This document shows, piece by piece, positions 1 to 8,860 of a stretch of 64,000 nucleotides of DNA. Made by a program: the position numbers and the translations under genes. This DNA is from Rhodoferax sp. (GTDB taxonomy: Bacteria > Pseudomonadota > Gammaproteobacteria > Burkholderiales > Burkholderiaceae_C). Each line of letters starts with the position of its first letter. Position 1 is the stretch's first letter. Under the pieces are notes generated by a model. That model saw nothing but the letters and a program-made list of their open reading frames with translations. It had not been told where the DNA came from and did no database searches. The DNA lies in contig JAUXWC010000281.1 of assembly GCA_030685025.1 (NCBI GenBank), positions 124,001-188,000 on the forward strand. Reading direction: 5' to 3'.

Positions 1-766
1 GCCACCCCAGACGCCAGCCGGTCATGTTGAAGTATTTGCTGAAGCTGTTGATGCTGATGATGTCGTCGCCCAGCGCCAGACATGATTGGCCATATTGGGC
101 GTCGTAGCTGAGGCCAAGGTAGATCTCGTCAACGATGGAGATGCCTCCTTTGCCGCGCACGACCTCATGGATGCGGCGCAACTCGTCGGGCGCGATCGAG
201 GTGCCGGTCGGGTTCGAGGGTGAGGCCAATAACACGCCGCGGGTGCGCGGCCCCCATGCTGCCGCTACCTTGGCGGCGCTGAGCTGGAAGCGCTCCTGCG
301 CGGTGGTCGGCAGCAGCACGGCGGTGCCTTCAGCGGCGCTGACAAAGTGGCGGTTGCAGGGATAACTGGGGTCCGGCATCAGGATCTCGTCACCAGCTTC
401 GATCAAGGCCAGGCAAGCCAGTTGCAGCGCGGCAGAGGCCCCCGCGGTCACCACAATGCGTTGCGCCGGCACTGTGATGCCAAAACGCGATGCGTACCAG
501 CCGCTGATGCGCTCGCGCAGCGGCTCAAGCCCGATGGCCTGGGTGTACTGGGTGCGCCCGTCACGAATCGCCTTGGCTGCGGCCTCCTGCACCAGCGGTG
601 GCGCGGTGAAGTCGGGCTCGCCGATGTTCAGGTAGATCATTGGCGAGGCGGTGTCGGCCACCTGCCTGGCCAGGTTTTGCGCTGCCTTGGCCACCTCCAT
701 CACGTAGAAGGGCTCAATGCGCCGGGCTCGCTCGGAAATGCGCATGGCGGGACGATCAACGCTCAC
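1..766 (-). CDS. Class I pyridoxal-phosphate aminotransferase, C-terminus cut by the window edge
   Basis: The first 255 residues of a fold-type I aminotransferase are visible; the rest lies before position 1. The sequence [15 protein letters not shown] near the edge contains the lysine that forms the Schiff base with pyridoxal phosphate. Upstream of it are the NPTG loop (SPSNPTGTS) and the DEIY segment expected for cofactor contacts. The GTG at 766 overlaps the nusB stop by four bases (GTGA), which suggests translational coupling; an ATG at 745 is the alternative start. It is the last visible gene of the riboflavin-nusB operon. The family transfers amino groups between an amino acid and a 2-oxoacid; the substrate cannot be read from this part. 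Confidence 0.85.
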   Translation of the reverse strand, partial: MSVDRPAMRISERARRIEPFYVMEVAKAAQNLARQVADTASPMIYLNIGEPDFTAPPLVQEAAAKAIRDGRTQYTQAIGLEPLRERISGWYASRFGITVPAQRIVVTAGASAALQLACLALIEAGDEILMPDPSYPCNRHFVSAAEGTAVLLPTTAQERFQLSAAKVAAAWGPRTRGVLLASPSNPTGTSIAPDELRRIHEVVRGKGGISIVDEIYLGLSYDAQYGQSCLALGDDIISINSFSKYFNMTGWRLGW

Positions 767-1302
767 GTGCGGGCCGGTTTGCCTGAACGGTCGGCGGCGA
801 CTTCCGCCGCGCGAAGCGTCGGCGCCAGGCCGTTGAGCACGGCGTTCACGTACTTGTGGCCATCGGTACCACCAAACTCCTTGGCCAGTTCAACGCATTC
901 GTTGAGGACCACGCGCCACGGCACATCCAGACAGTGCTTGAGCTCGTATGCGCCAATCCACATCACGCCGCGTTCAATCGGGGATATCTCGGCCAGCTTG
1001 CGGTCCAGCAGCGGCACGATCAGGGCATCGAGCTCACCGGCCTGCTCCACGCAACCATGCAACAGGGCATCAAAATGCACCGAGTCGCACTTGCCGAAGC
1101 CGGCCAGGTCGCGTGTGAACGCATCCACATCGGTCACCGCATTGCCGCCGACCAGGCTTTGGTAGAGCGCCTGCAAGGCGAATTCCCGCGAGCGGCTGCG
1201 GCTGGACTTGCTGGCGGCCTTGCGCACGCCGGTGCTGGTCAGCCCGGTGCGGGACTGGCGCGGCGGGCGCTTGCCGTCGGGTTTGGGGCCTGCGGTGCTC
1301 AT
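763..1302 (-). CDS. nusB: Transcription antitermination factor NusB
   Basis: This 179-residue protein matches NusB, the RNA-binding helical protein that pairs with NusE (ribosomal protein S10) on boxA of rRNA operons to prevent premature termination. The N-terminal 30 residues are a basic low-complexity extension. The helical core begins at [18 protein letters not shown], and the family signature [13 protein letters not shown] and the segment [12 protein letters not shown] are present. The ATG at 1302 overlaps the ribH stop in the form TGATG, so the two are probably translationally coupled. The ribH-nusB pairing is very common in proteobacteria and supports both calls. Confidence 0.93.
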   Translation of the reverse strand: MSTAGPKPDGKRPPRQSRTGLTSTGVRKAASKSSRSRSREFALQALYQSLVGGNAVTDVDAFTRDLAGFGKCDSVHFDALLHGCVEQAGELDALIVPLLDRKLAEISPIERGVMWIGAYELKHCLDVPWRVVLNECVELAKEFGGTDGHKYVNAVLNGLAPTLRAAEVAADRSGKPART

Positions 1303-1775
1303 CAGATCTCCTGTATCAGGTTGGCCATTTCCACGGCGACGCGGGCGGCATCGCGCCCCTTATCGGTCTTCCTGGCAATGGCTTGCTCCAGGGTCTCGGT
1401 GGTGAGGATCGCGTTGGCAATCGGTATCTGGTAGTCCAGCGCGACGCGGCTGACGCCGGCGCTCGACTCATTGGCCACCAGTTCAAAGTGGTAGGTCTCA
1501 CCCCGGATGATGCAACCCAGTGCCACCAGCGCGTCGTACTTGGCCTTTTCAGCCATGGCCATCAGCGCCACCGGAACTTCCAATGCCCCGGGCACCATGA
1601 CGTGGTCGATATTCTTGTCCTGCACGCCGAGCGCGATCAGTTCGGCGTGGCAGGCCTGCGCCAGCGCATTGGTGATGGGTTCGTTGAAGCGTGCCTGCAC
1701 GATGCCAATGGCCAGGCGTTTGCCGTTGAGTCGCGCGTCGCCTGGCTGCAGGGTGCCTTTGTCGGCGTTGAACAT
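1302..1775 (-). CDS. ribH: 6,7-dimethyl-8-ribityllumazine synthase
   Basis: RibH condenses 5-amino-6-ribitylaminouracil with 3,4-dihydroxy-2-butanone 4-phosphate to give lumazine, the direct substrate of riboflavin synthase; it forms large hollow capsids in the cytoplasm. The 157-residue product shows the family segments [25 protein letters not shown] and [20 protein letters not shown], with the catalytic histidine in the last. I chose ATG 1775 because AAGGAG lies a few bases upstream and the family starts here; longer open frames extend back into a repeat and are not credible. The ribBX product of the preceding gene supplies one of its two substrates. Confidence 0.95.
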   Translation of the reverse strand: MFNADKGTLQPGDARLNGKRLAIGIVQARFNEPITNALAQACHAELIALGVQDKNIDHVMVPGALEVPVALMAMAEKAKYDALVALGCIIRGETYHFELVANESSAGVSRVALDYQIPIANAILTTETLEQAIARKTDKGRDAARVAVEMANLIQEI

Positions 1776-1789
1776 GGAAGGCTCCTTTT

Positions 1790-1849
1790 TTCTAATCGGT
1801 TGGGGACAGAGCTGGTTCACTTCGTGTAACTGCGGTCTGTCCCGCAAGG
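1790..1849 (-). repeat. REP-like intergenic palindrome, copy 1 of a tandem pair
   Basis: An outer inverted repeat GGGACAGA / TCTGTCCC (1803-1810 and 1836-1843) encloses a smaller hairpin. Read on the minus strand, the element ends in the tail CAACCGATT. The next copy follows 61 bases later with almost no change. The pair fills the gap between ribBX and ribH and would be transcribed with the operon. Confidence 0.8.
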
Positions 1850-1850
1850 T

Positions 1851-1910
1851 TTCTAATCAGTTGGGGACAGAGCTGGTTCACTTCGTGTAACTGCGGTCTG
1901 TCCCGCAAGA
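1851..1910 (-). repeat. REP-like intergenic palindrome, copy 2 of a tandem pair
   Basis: This copy is nearly identical to the one ending at 1849. The outer stem is at 1864-1871 and 1897-1904, and the minus-strand tail is CAACTGATT. It ends only a few bases before the ribBX stop codon. The tandem arrangement suggests recent local duplication. Confidence 0.8.
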
Positions 1911-1913
1911 ATA

Positions 1914-3029
1914 TTACTTCGCGATGTAGCCGGTGATTTCCAGGCCGTAGCCGGTCATGCTGGGCATGCGCCGGGGGTTGCCCATCAGCGTCATCTTGTG
2001 TACACCGCACTCGCGCAGGATTTGCGCGCCAACGCCGTATGTGCGCAGGTCCATGCGTTCGCGCTCTGGTCCATGGCTGGCCAGGGCGGTGCCTTCAAAC
2101 TGGGACAGGAGTTGCTCCGCCGTCTCGCCGCAGTTGAGCAGCACCACCACGCCCTTGCCTTCCGCCGCAATCCGCGCCAGGCTGGCGTCCAGGCTCCAGG
2201 AGTGCATGGCACGATTGGTTTCCAGCGCATCGAAGATCGACAACGGTTCGTGCACGCGGGCCGGCACGGTGTCGCCCGGTAGCCACTGGCCCTTGACCAG
2301 CGCCAGATGCACTCCCTGCGCCGGTGTGTCGCGAAACGCGTGGACGGTGAACTCGCCAAAGGCAGTGTGCAGCGCGCGTGTGCCAACCTTTACAACCAGC
2401 GATTCAACCCGGCTACGGTGCTCGATCAGGTCGGCAATGGTGCCGATCTTGAGTCCATGCTCGGCGGCAAACAATTGCAGGTCGGGCAGGCGCGCCATCG
2501 TGCCGTCGTCCTTCATGATTTCGCAGATCACGGCCGCCGGTGAGCAGCCCGCCATGGCCGCCAGATCGCAGCCCGCCTCGGTGTGCCCCGCGCGCATCAG
2601 GACGCCGCCGTCAACCGCTTGCAGCGGGAAGATGTGGCCAGGCTGCACCAGGTCGTCGGCCTTGGCGTTCTTGGCGACGGCGGCCTGCACGGTGCGGGCG
2701 CGGTCGGCTGCGGAGATGCCGGTGGTGACACCCTGCGCGGCCTCGATCGACACGGTGAACGCTGTGGCCAGCTTGGTGCCGTTGCGCACCGCCATCGGCG
2801 GCAGTTGCAGGCGCTCGCAGCGCTCGCGCGTGAGGGTCAGGCAAATCAAGCCCCGGCCAAAGCGCGCCATGAAATTGATCGCCTCGGGCGTGACGTGATC
2901 GGCGGCCAGTACCAGGTCGCCTTCATTCTCGCGGTCTTCTTCGTCGACCAGAATCACCATGCGCCCGCCGCGCATGTCGGCCACGATTTCTTCGACCGGA
3001 GAAATGGAAACAGGGGAGAGTGCGCTCAT
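1914..3029 (-). CDS. ribBX: 3,4-dihydroxy-2-butanone 4-phosphate synthase with a degenerate GTP cyclohydrolase II-like domain (RibBX type)
   Basis: The first ~205 residues are a complete DHBP synthase, which converts ribulose 5-phosphate to the four-carbon precursor of lumazine. The acidic loop DEEDRENEGDL and the segment RAGHTEAGCDL, holding active-site residues, are intact. The second half has the length and layout of GTP cyclohydrolase II. It lacks the zinc-binding cysteine cluster expected after RVHEPLSIFDAL, where the sequence reads NRAMHSWSLDASLARI instead. This fits the RibBX class described in proteobacteria, in which the second domain has lost cyclohydrolase activity, so a separate ribA is expected elsewhere. 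It sits between ribE and ribH in the operon. Many pipelines would label it ribBA. Confidence 0.9.
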   Translation of the reverse strand: MSALSPVSISPVEEIVADMRGGRMVILVDEEDRENEGDLVLAADHVTPEAINFMARFGRGLICLTLTRERCERLQLPPMAVRNGTKLATAFTVSIEAAQGVTTGISAADRARTVQAAVAKNAKADDLVQPGHIFPLQAVDGGVLMRAGHTEAGCDLAAMAGCSPAAVICEIMKDDGTMARLPDLQLFAAEHGLKIGTIADLIEHRSRVESLVVKVGTRALHTAFGEFTVHAFRDTPAQGVHLALVKGQWLPGDTVPARVHEPLSIFDALETNRAMHSWSLDASLARIAAEGKGVVVLLNCGETAEQLLSQFEGTALASHGPERERMDLRTYGVGAQILRECGVHKMTLMGNPRRMPSMTGYGLEITGYIAK

Positions 3030-3081
3030 GCAAGAACTTTCAGTGAGACGTGAAGGGGGAATAGGTCAATCTGCGCCTGGC

Positions 3082-3741
3082 CTAGCCCGTAGCGGCAGTG
3101 GCGGCCGCCAGCGGGGCCAATTGCGGCTCCAGGCTGAGCATGCGCTCTACATAGCGCGCGATCAGGTCGATTTCCAGGTTGACCTGGGAACCTGAGGCGA
3201 GGGTGTTCAAGGCGGTGTTCTGGACCGTGTGCGGGATCAGGTTGATGCGACACTCGCAGCCGCTCGGCAGATCCGCCACCTGATTGACGGTCAGGCTCAC
3301 GCCGTTGACGGTGATCGAGCCCTTGTAGGCCAAGTATTTGGCCAAGTCACGTGGGGCGAGGAGCGCCAAGTCCCAGCTTTCGCCGACCTGCGCGAAGTGC
3401 GTGACGGTGCCCACGCCATCGACATGCCCGGACACCAAGTGCCCACCCAGGCGGTCGTTGGCGCGCAAGGCCTTCTCGAGGTTGATTAAGCCGGGCTGGG
3501 ACAAACCAGCGGTTTTGGTCAGTGACTCGGCCGAGATGTCAATGTTGAACTGGTGCGACCTTGCATCCATGGCCGTGACGGTCATGCAGGCGCCATTCAG
3601 CGCGATGCTGTCGCCCAGGCTCACGTCGTCGAGGTAGGTGGGCGGACATTCGATCGTGAGTCGTCGGCCGTGTGATGAAGAGCTGCCCAAAGCATGGACG
3701 GCGACGATGCGCCCCACGCCGGTGATGATTCCGGTAAACAT
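3082..3741 (-). CDS. ribE: Riboflavin synthase, alpha subunit
   Basis: Riboflavin synthase dismutates two lumazine molecules into riboflavin and the pyrimidine that returns to RibH. The 219-residue protein has the duplicated lumazine-binding barrel of the family: the first copy begins MFTGIITGVGRIVAV, and the second begins with GHLVSGHVDGVGTV near residue 100. The N-terminal MFTG motif is the diagnostic start, so ATG 3741 is secure. It lies 69 bases after ribD and 52 bases before ribBX on the same strand. I see no FMN riboswitch in either gap. Confidence 0.95.
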   Translation of the reverse strand: MFTGIITGVGRIVAVHALGSSSSHGRRLTIECPPTYLDDVSLGDSIALNGACMTVTAMDARSHQFNIDISAESLTKTAGLSQPGLINLEKALRANDRLGGHLVSGHVDGVGTVTHFAQVGESWDLALLAPRDLAKYLAYKGSITVNGVSLTVNQVADLPSGCECRINLIPHTVQNTALNTLASGSQVNLEIDLIARYVERMLSLEPQLAPLAAATAATG

Positions 3742-3810
3742 GGCGCTATTTTCGCAGGAAAGTCAGATCAACCTGTGCTGACCCCGGCGAGGTGGCGGGA
3801 ATGTCCCGCG

Positions 3811-4917
3811 TCAGAACTCGTCGCGCCCGGCGATTCGCGCCACGATACGCAGATCGGGCCCGGTCATTTCGGTCGAAATGAACGTCAGTGGCACCGCCTG
3901 CGCGAGCTCGCTCAAGGGTCCAAATTGCGCCATGCCACGCCCCTGACCAATCAACTTGGGGCCGAGGTAGACCACCAACTCGTCGACCAGCCCGGCTGCG
4001 ATCAGCGCGCCATTGAGTGCCTGGCCGGCTTCGACATGCATCTCGTTGACCTCGCGTGCGGCCAGATCGCGCAACATCGCGGCCAGATCGACCTGGCTGC
4101 TGGGGCTGCCGTCTGGGTTCATTCGGGGCAGATAGACGATGGTCGCGCCGCGCGCCGCCAAGGCTGCACTCTTGGCATCGTTTTGCACCGCGCAGTAAAT
4201 GTACAAAGACCTGCCTGCTATAAAAAGGTGAGCATCCAGCGGCGTTTCAAGGCGACTGTCAACAACCACCAAGTGCGGTTGCCGTGGTGTATCGACCAGG
4301 CGGACATCAAGCCGTGGATTGTCCGACAGCACCGTGCCAACGCCTGTGAGCACGGCACAGGCGCGCGCGCGCCAGGCGTGGCCATCGCGGCGCGCCGGCT
4401 CGGAGGTGATCCATTGGCTTTGGCCGTTGTGAAGGGCAGTCTTGCCATCGAGCGACGCGGCGATCTTCATGCGCACCCAAGGGGTCTTGCGAATCATGCG
4501 GCTGAAGAACCCGATGTTGAGCTCACGCGACTCCGCCGCGCCGGGACCAATTTCTACCTCCACGCCCGCCGCGCGCAGCCGCGCAAAGCCTTGGCCGGAC
4601 ACCAGTGGATTCGGGTCGGCGATGGAGGCGACAACCTTGCCGATGCTTGCGGCAATCAAGGCGTCGCAGCACGGGCCGGTGCGGCCGTGGTGCGAACAGG
4701 GTTCGAGCGTGACATAGGCGGTGGCGCCTCGCACCGAGTTGCCCCTGGACGTGGCGTCGCGCAGGGCCATGATTTCGGCGTGCGGGCCGCCGGTGTGTTG
4801 GGTGTGGCCTTGACCCAGGATGGTTCCATCCGGGGTGGTGATGACGCATCCGACTCGCGGGTTGGGCGAAGTCAGCAGAAGACTTCGGCGGGCTTGATCG
4901 ACAGCGTTGCTGATCAT
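3811..4917 (-). CDS. ribD: Bifunctional diaminohydroxyphosphoribosylaminopyrimidine deaminase / 5-amino-6-(5-phosphoribosylamino)uracil reductase
   Basis: RibD performs the second and third steps of riboflavin synthesis: zinc-dependent deamination, then NADPH-dependent reduction of the ribosyl side chain. The N-terminal cytidine-deaminase-like domain carries the zinc ligands and catalytic glutamate in GGPHAEIMAL and LEPCSHHGRTGPCCDAL. The C-terminal reductase domain begins near residue 150 (PWVRMKIAASLDGKTAL) and includes the VTGVGTVLSDNP-like turn. At 368 residues it has the usual family length. It is the first gene of the minus-strand riboflavin operon, about 110 bases from the end of pilE. 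Confidence 0.95.
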   Translation of the reverse strand: MISNAVDQARRSLLLTSPNPRVGCVITTPDGTILGQGHTQHTGGPHAEIMALRDATSRGNSVRGATAYVTLEPCSHHGRTGPCCDALIAASIGKVVASIADPNPLVSGQGFARLRAAGVEVEIGPGAAESRELNIGFFSRMIRKTPWVRMKIAASLDGKTALHNGQSQWITSEPARRDGHAWRARACAVLTGVGTVLSDNPRLDVRLVDTPRQPHLVVVDSRLETPLDAHLFIAGRSLYIYCAVQNDAKSAALAARGATIVYLPRMNPDGSPSSQVDLAAMLRDLAAREVNEMHVEAGQALNGALIAAGLVDELVVYLGPKLIGQGRGMAQFGPLSELAQAVPLTFISTEMTGPDLRIVARIAGRDEF

Positions 4918-5028
4918 GGCTTCTCAGTAGCGGTCAGGGTCGCCCGACTTCGGGAGTGCGCTCGGCCTCCGGTGTGGTGCCGGGTGGGAGCCCACATCTG
5001 CCAAAGAACGACTGCTCTTGGCAATAGC

Positions 5029-5460
5029 TCACCGCGCCCAGCACTCCATCGCAGTCAGAGTGGCTGCCGTCACGGTTTTCAGTCCGGTCTGATCAATCAC
5101 CAGATTGCCGCACTTGTCACCGACTTGCGGTGTCCCAGCGGCCGGGGTGGCCGTGAACGTGAAGACCAGACCATCTGGAGAGTTCACCGTCAGGGTGTAT
5201 CGTGCCCCCTCTACGACAAGAAGACCGGCGGGGACGGCCGCAGTCAAGGGGTAGACACCCGTGACAGTCGCCGCCCTTTCCATCCACTGCACTGCGCCCA
5301 CCAGCGCGGTCCGCGCGTTGGACCGGTGGCTACGCAAGACGTACTCGTTGTAGCTGGGCAGTGCCACCGCCGTCAGGATTGCCACAATCGCGATCGTTAT
5401 CATCACCTCGATCAAGGTGAATCCACGATTCGACACGGCGCGTTGGGCAGTCTGATTCAT
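5029..5460 (-). CDS. pilE: Type IV pilin-like protein PilE
   Basis: The protein begins with a short leader and the prepilin peptidase site NRG^FTLIEVMITIAIVAILT, where the glutamate five residues after cleavage is conserved. A pilin-type N-terminal helix follows. The globular part is small and has two cysteines near the end (DKCGNLVIDQTG and AMECWAR), matching the PilE family of minor pilins. I chose ATG 5460 because GGAGG lies six bases before it; ATG 5481 overlaps the pilY1 stop and is possible. It is the last gene of the fimT-pilVWXY1E operon. PilE is thought to prime or cap the pilus tip with the other minor pilins. Confidence 0.9.
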   Translation of the reverse strand: MNQTAQRAVSNRGFTLIEVMITIAIVAILTAVALPSYNEYVLRSHRSNARTALVGAVQWMERAATVTGVYPLTAAVPAGLLVVEGARYTLTVNSPDGLVFTFTATPAAGTPQVGDKCGNLVIDQTGLKTVTAATLTAMECWAR

Positions 5461-5477
5461 GATGGCCTCCGGCGCCG

Positions 5478-8400
5478 TCATTGGTATTCACGCCAGTTGG
5501 AACGGATACCCAGTTCTTGCCCAGTCAGGGTTTTGCTTTTCTTGCGATCTGCGCCGACCATGATGACAGAGCCATCTTTGTTGATTCTGGTGTAGTCATT
5601 CGGATCCACCTGAGTGGTGCCCAAGTTGGCCGGAACGATGCTGCCATCGACGGGAATGAACACCTGGTTCTTGGAGGGGTTTCCCGTGAACAAACTGAAA
5701 ACTGAGATGAACGTGCTGCCAGGGGAAGTCAATGGCGTACAGGTCTCGCCTGCGGTGCCGGACCCAGACTGGGGGATGGTGCTCTGAACCAGTATTCGCT
5801 CTCCGTTGTACAGGGTTGGATTGTGCAACACACGCTGACCACCGTTTGGCCAATCGATGTACCAACCACGTTTGGTGGAAGCATCGAAAGTGTAGACGAC
5901 CGCGTTGCGCGTAACGTTGTAGAGTTTCTTGGTCCCATCAAGTATCACTGTACTGTGGAACTGCTGGACTAGCGACGCTGGCCGTGACGCTTCGGCGCCA
6001 GTGTTGACAACACCCAGCGTAGGGGCAGTCATTGTCACGACTCCACCGGATTGCGACAGAGCGCTATTGTCCCAAACCGCCCAAAGGGTATCGGTGTCGA
6101 GGGTGCCTGGGTCAGTGCTCGTGACATTTCGTCCTGTGCCAAACGCCACCATGATGCCCCCCTTGGGGTGCACGATGGTATAGGGCGCTGTCATGATGGG
6201 TTGGCGCACATTGCTGGGGCTCTTGGCCACAAAATATGGCGCGTTCGAGAATGCCACGACCCAGCCAGTGCTAGTCGTTGCGGAGAGGTCAAACTTCCAG
6301 AGGTTGCCCTTCAAATCTCCCGCATACGCTACATCCACGGTGCCGTCAATGTTCAGGTCGATCAAGCGTGGTGTTGAAAGCCCATTTCCGTCGCCAATGA
6401 AACTGGGGCAACTAGTTGCGCATGTCGGTGTGATCTTGACCGGTGCCGTGCCATCCAGAAAGTGAACGATCAGGACGGGCCGCTCAAGACTACTGTTGTA
6501 GCCATTGCCCAACACGACCGCCCACTTACCATTGTTCATCTTTACGATCTGTTGCGACTTGTCTGGTCGCCCGTCGTCGATCACGGGGGGGGAATAAATA
6601 TAGCCAAGGTCGGCATCGACACTGTCAGTCGTGTCGGCAACGACCAGCGTGGAAGCATTGGCTTCCATGAAATTGGCTGGGTTAGTGATGTCAAGAATGT
6701 AGTAGCCTTTTCCGCCGCCACCGAGACCACCAACAAGGACGGTCTTCCAGCCGCCAAAGTCGGCATCGCCACTGAACGGCTGCGCGTCGACGAAGTACTC
6801 GTGGACATACGATGGACTCGAGAAGTTGATGAATTTACCAAGTACGCCTTTCGGGACATAGGCCAACTTCTCTTCGCCGTCGCTAGCTAGAAAACCGTGC
6901 AACATGCCGTCGTTGGCCCCGACGTACACCATCGGAGCGCGGGTGTAGTTTGCGCTGGCAAAACCCGCATACCCGCTAGCCGCGTAGCCACCACTGGGTT
7001 TGCCGACATACCAGACATTGGAATTGACGATATCACCCAAACGGGTGGTTCGACTGCGAAAAGATCCTGGGGGGGCAGCGGATACTTCCTTCGTCTTGTC
7101 ACCGCGCACATAGTTCAGACGGTTTTCGCCAATGACATCCGTATCACCCCCGGTCTTCATTGCGGTCTTCTGACCAACTGACAGGTTCGCCCACTTCCAG
7201 GATATGCCCGCGGTGCCGTTGTGGGAGAGCACCAACCGTGTACCGGTGTCGAAGGGTACCGGCAGTTCCTTGTCCAAGCCTCGTGGCGTACCACTGGCAT
7301 CCTTGCCGGCCGCCCACCAAACCGGTGTCGCACTCATGTCGCCGCTAGAAGACAATGCGTAGGACACCAAGTTGCCAGCCCAGCCCAATGACGCATCGTA
7401 GCTGGCCACAAACGCGTTCGAGACTGTGCGTGTCGTCGTGGAGTTCGCCCCAATCGACACCGTCGTCGGACCCGTGTCGGCAAGGATGTTGTCCAGGATC
7501 TCGCCGAATGCCGCTTCCAGCGCGGCGGGATTCCTTGCAGGGTAAAACTTGCCACGCCCATTCAAGGCCGAATGCCACAGCTCAGATGGGCGGATTGTGA
7601 TTTCTCCTGCACTGGGCATGGGGTCTTGCCAGCCTACGGTTCCATTCACCAACGCGGAATACCCGCCGCCGTAGTTGTTGTCGGTCAAGTTATCCCACGT
7701 TGGGTTACCGGTCCAAGTTGAAGCGGACTTGCCAAATCCGATCGTGTGTTGCACTAGGTGTTGCCACGTAGCGGGGTCATTCTTGGGGTTCCAATAGGGC
7801 GTCAGCGTCGTGGCGCCTACGGGTTCATCGGTCTTCACACGCATCAATCCGGTGATTGAGTTGGCCATCGCTTGGGTGCCGCCCGTGCCGTCCTGCAAGT
7901 CGGTCGCCCAGTTCCTGAAGGCGTGATCTGCGAGGGTTCCTTTGGTTCCGCCGTGCGCGTCTTTGTATGCGCGGACCTGGTTTGAAGTGGCGGGAGCATA
8001 AGGCGTGCCGTCGGGCAGCGTCACCGCTGTGCCGTCTCGGTTTCCAGTGGTGGGTGATCCCTCTGAGTTCCATGCGCCATCGGTCATGAAAACATGGTAG
8101 GAGCGCCGACACGCCAAATACGGGGTGGCCTGGGCGGTGCCCGGATTGTCGGCCCAGGGGCTATTTGTGCCGGCTGCGGAGCGCATGTAGTCATAGGCCT
8201 GTTGCATCATCTTGTGCGATGGTGTGCCGTAACCCGCCTTCAGGCTGTTCGCGAAAGTTATGAAATTCGTCCGATGCGCGCCGGTTAGTGGCTTCATCGA
8301 GTTTGTCGCTCCCGTTGTCAAACTGGCGGCCCCGGAGGCGCCGCCATTGTTCCACATCGCCTGCCACGCCAAGCGAATTCGGTTGTCCGGGATTTTGGTG

Positions 8401-8774
8401 GCGCTGCCGAATTGTGCGTTCAGCGCGGCCTTGAGAGATGCAATTCGCGAGGGATTTGGATTGGATGCAGGTGTGGGGCATCCGGTGGCACCGGCCTCAT
8501 TGAAATAGCTGCCGTAAATGGCGAGGTTCCAGTCGGTGGTCGCGCATCCGTTGACATCCCAGCCCATGCTGCCGGAATCATCGACCGACACGATAACGTT
8601 GGGGGCAGGTTCACGGCCACCGGAGCCGGGTGGCGCTGTGGCCAGAGTCAAGCCGACCGCGTGCGCCGTCACGGACGTGGCAGTCAACCCGGCTACCCAA
8701 AATGCGGTCCACAGCGCGCTTCGGGGATGAGTCACGCGGGGGGTGACGGTGTTGGTGCTGATCTGATTGCTCAT
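5478..8774 (-). CDS. pilY1: PilY1-type pilus tip adhesin and assembly protein
   Basis: This 1098-residue secreted protein has an N-terminal signal segment and a von Willebrand A-like half. The metal-site motif VSVDDSGSMGWD appears near residue 65. The C-terminal half (roughly 580-1080) is a beta-propeller of the PilY1 type, beginning VWYVGKPSGGY..VYVGANDGMLHGF. A calcium-loop pattern D-x-N-x-D lies at DLNIDGTVDVAYAGD, the place where PilY1 proteins bind calcium to control retraction. PilY1 sits at the pilus tip, promotes extension and mediates surface attachment and sensing. It lies between pilX and pilE in the usual order, and its length is in the normal range. Confidence 0.93.
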   Translation of the reverse strand: MSNQISTNTVTPRVTHPRSALWTAFWVAGLTATSVTAHAVGLTLATAPPGSGGREPAPNVIVSVDDSGSMGWDVNGCATTDWNLAIYGSYFNEAGATGCPTPASNPNPSRIASLKAALNAQFGSATKIPDNRIRLAWQAMWNNGGASGAASLTTGATNSMKPLTGAHRTNFITFANSLKAGYGTPSHKMMQQAYDYMRSAAGTNSPWADNPGTAQATPYLACRRSYHVFMTDGAWNSEGSPTTGNRDGTAVTLPDGTPYAPATSNQVRAYKDAHGGTKGTLADHAFRNWATDLQDGTGGTQAMANSITGLMRVKTDEPVGATTLTPYWNPKNDPATWQHLVQHTIGFGKSASTWTGNPTWDNLTDNNYGGGYSALVNGTVGWQDPMPSAGEITIRPSELWHSALNGRGKFYPARNPAALEAAFGEILDNILADTGPTTVSIGANSTTTRTVSNAFVASYDASLGWAGNLVSYALSSSGDMSATPVWWAAGKDASGTPRGLDKELPVPFDTGTRLVLSHNGTAGISWKWANLSVGQKTAMKTGGDTDVIGENRLNYVRGDKTKEVSAAPPGSFRSRTTRLGDIVNSNVWYVGKPSGGYAASGYAGFASANYTRAPMVYVGANDGMLHGFLASDGEEKLAYVPKGVLGKFINFSSPSYVHEYFVDAQPFSGDADFGGWKTVLVGGLGGGGKGYYILDITNPANFMEANASTLVVADTTDSVDADLGYIYSPPVIDDGRPDKSQQIVKMNNGKWAVVLGNGYNSSLERPVLIVHFLDGTAPVKITPTCATSCPSFIGDGNGLSTPRLIDLNIDGTVDVAYAGDLKGNLWKFDLSATTSTGWVVAFSNAPYFVAKSPSNVRQPIMTAPYTIVHPKGGIMVAFGTGRNVTSTDPGTLDTDTLWAVWDNSALSQSGGVVTMTAPTLGVVNTGAEASRPASLVQQFHSTVILDGTKKLYNVTRNAVVYTFDASTKRGWYIDWPNGGQRVLHNPTLYNGERILVQSTIPQSGSGTAGETCTPLTSPGSTFISVFSLFTGNPSKNQVFIPVDGSIVPANLGTTQVDPNDYTRINKDGSVIMVGADRKKSKTLTGQELGIRSNWREYQ

Positions 8775-8860
8775 GACTATTCTCCATTCGTGTGCAACGT
8801 GAAATCGGTTGCGTGCGCGGGACTCTGGTGAAACGGGTCGGTCTCGGCCGCCCTATCCGC

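Noticed and set aside
1790-1910. Tandem repeats as a small CRISPR array
   Set aside because: The repeated unit is itself the palindrome, there is no spacer diversity, and no cas genes are present.
3030-3081. FMN riboswitch in the riboflavin operon
   Set aside because: The gaps before ribD, ribE and ribBX are short and contain none of the conserved RFN element segments.
3694-5595. A 633-codon open frame on the plus strand
   Set aside because: It is antisense to ribD, pilE and the end of pilY1, all well-supported genes, and its product has the composition of a GC-rich shadow frame with no motifs.
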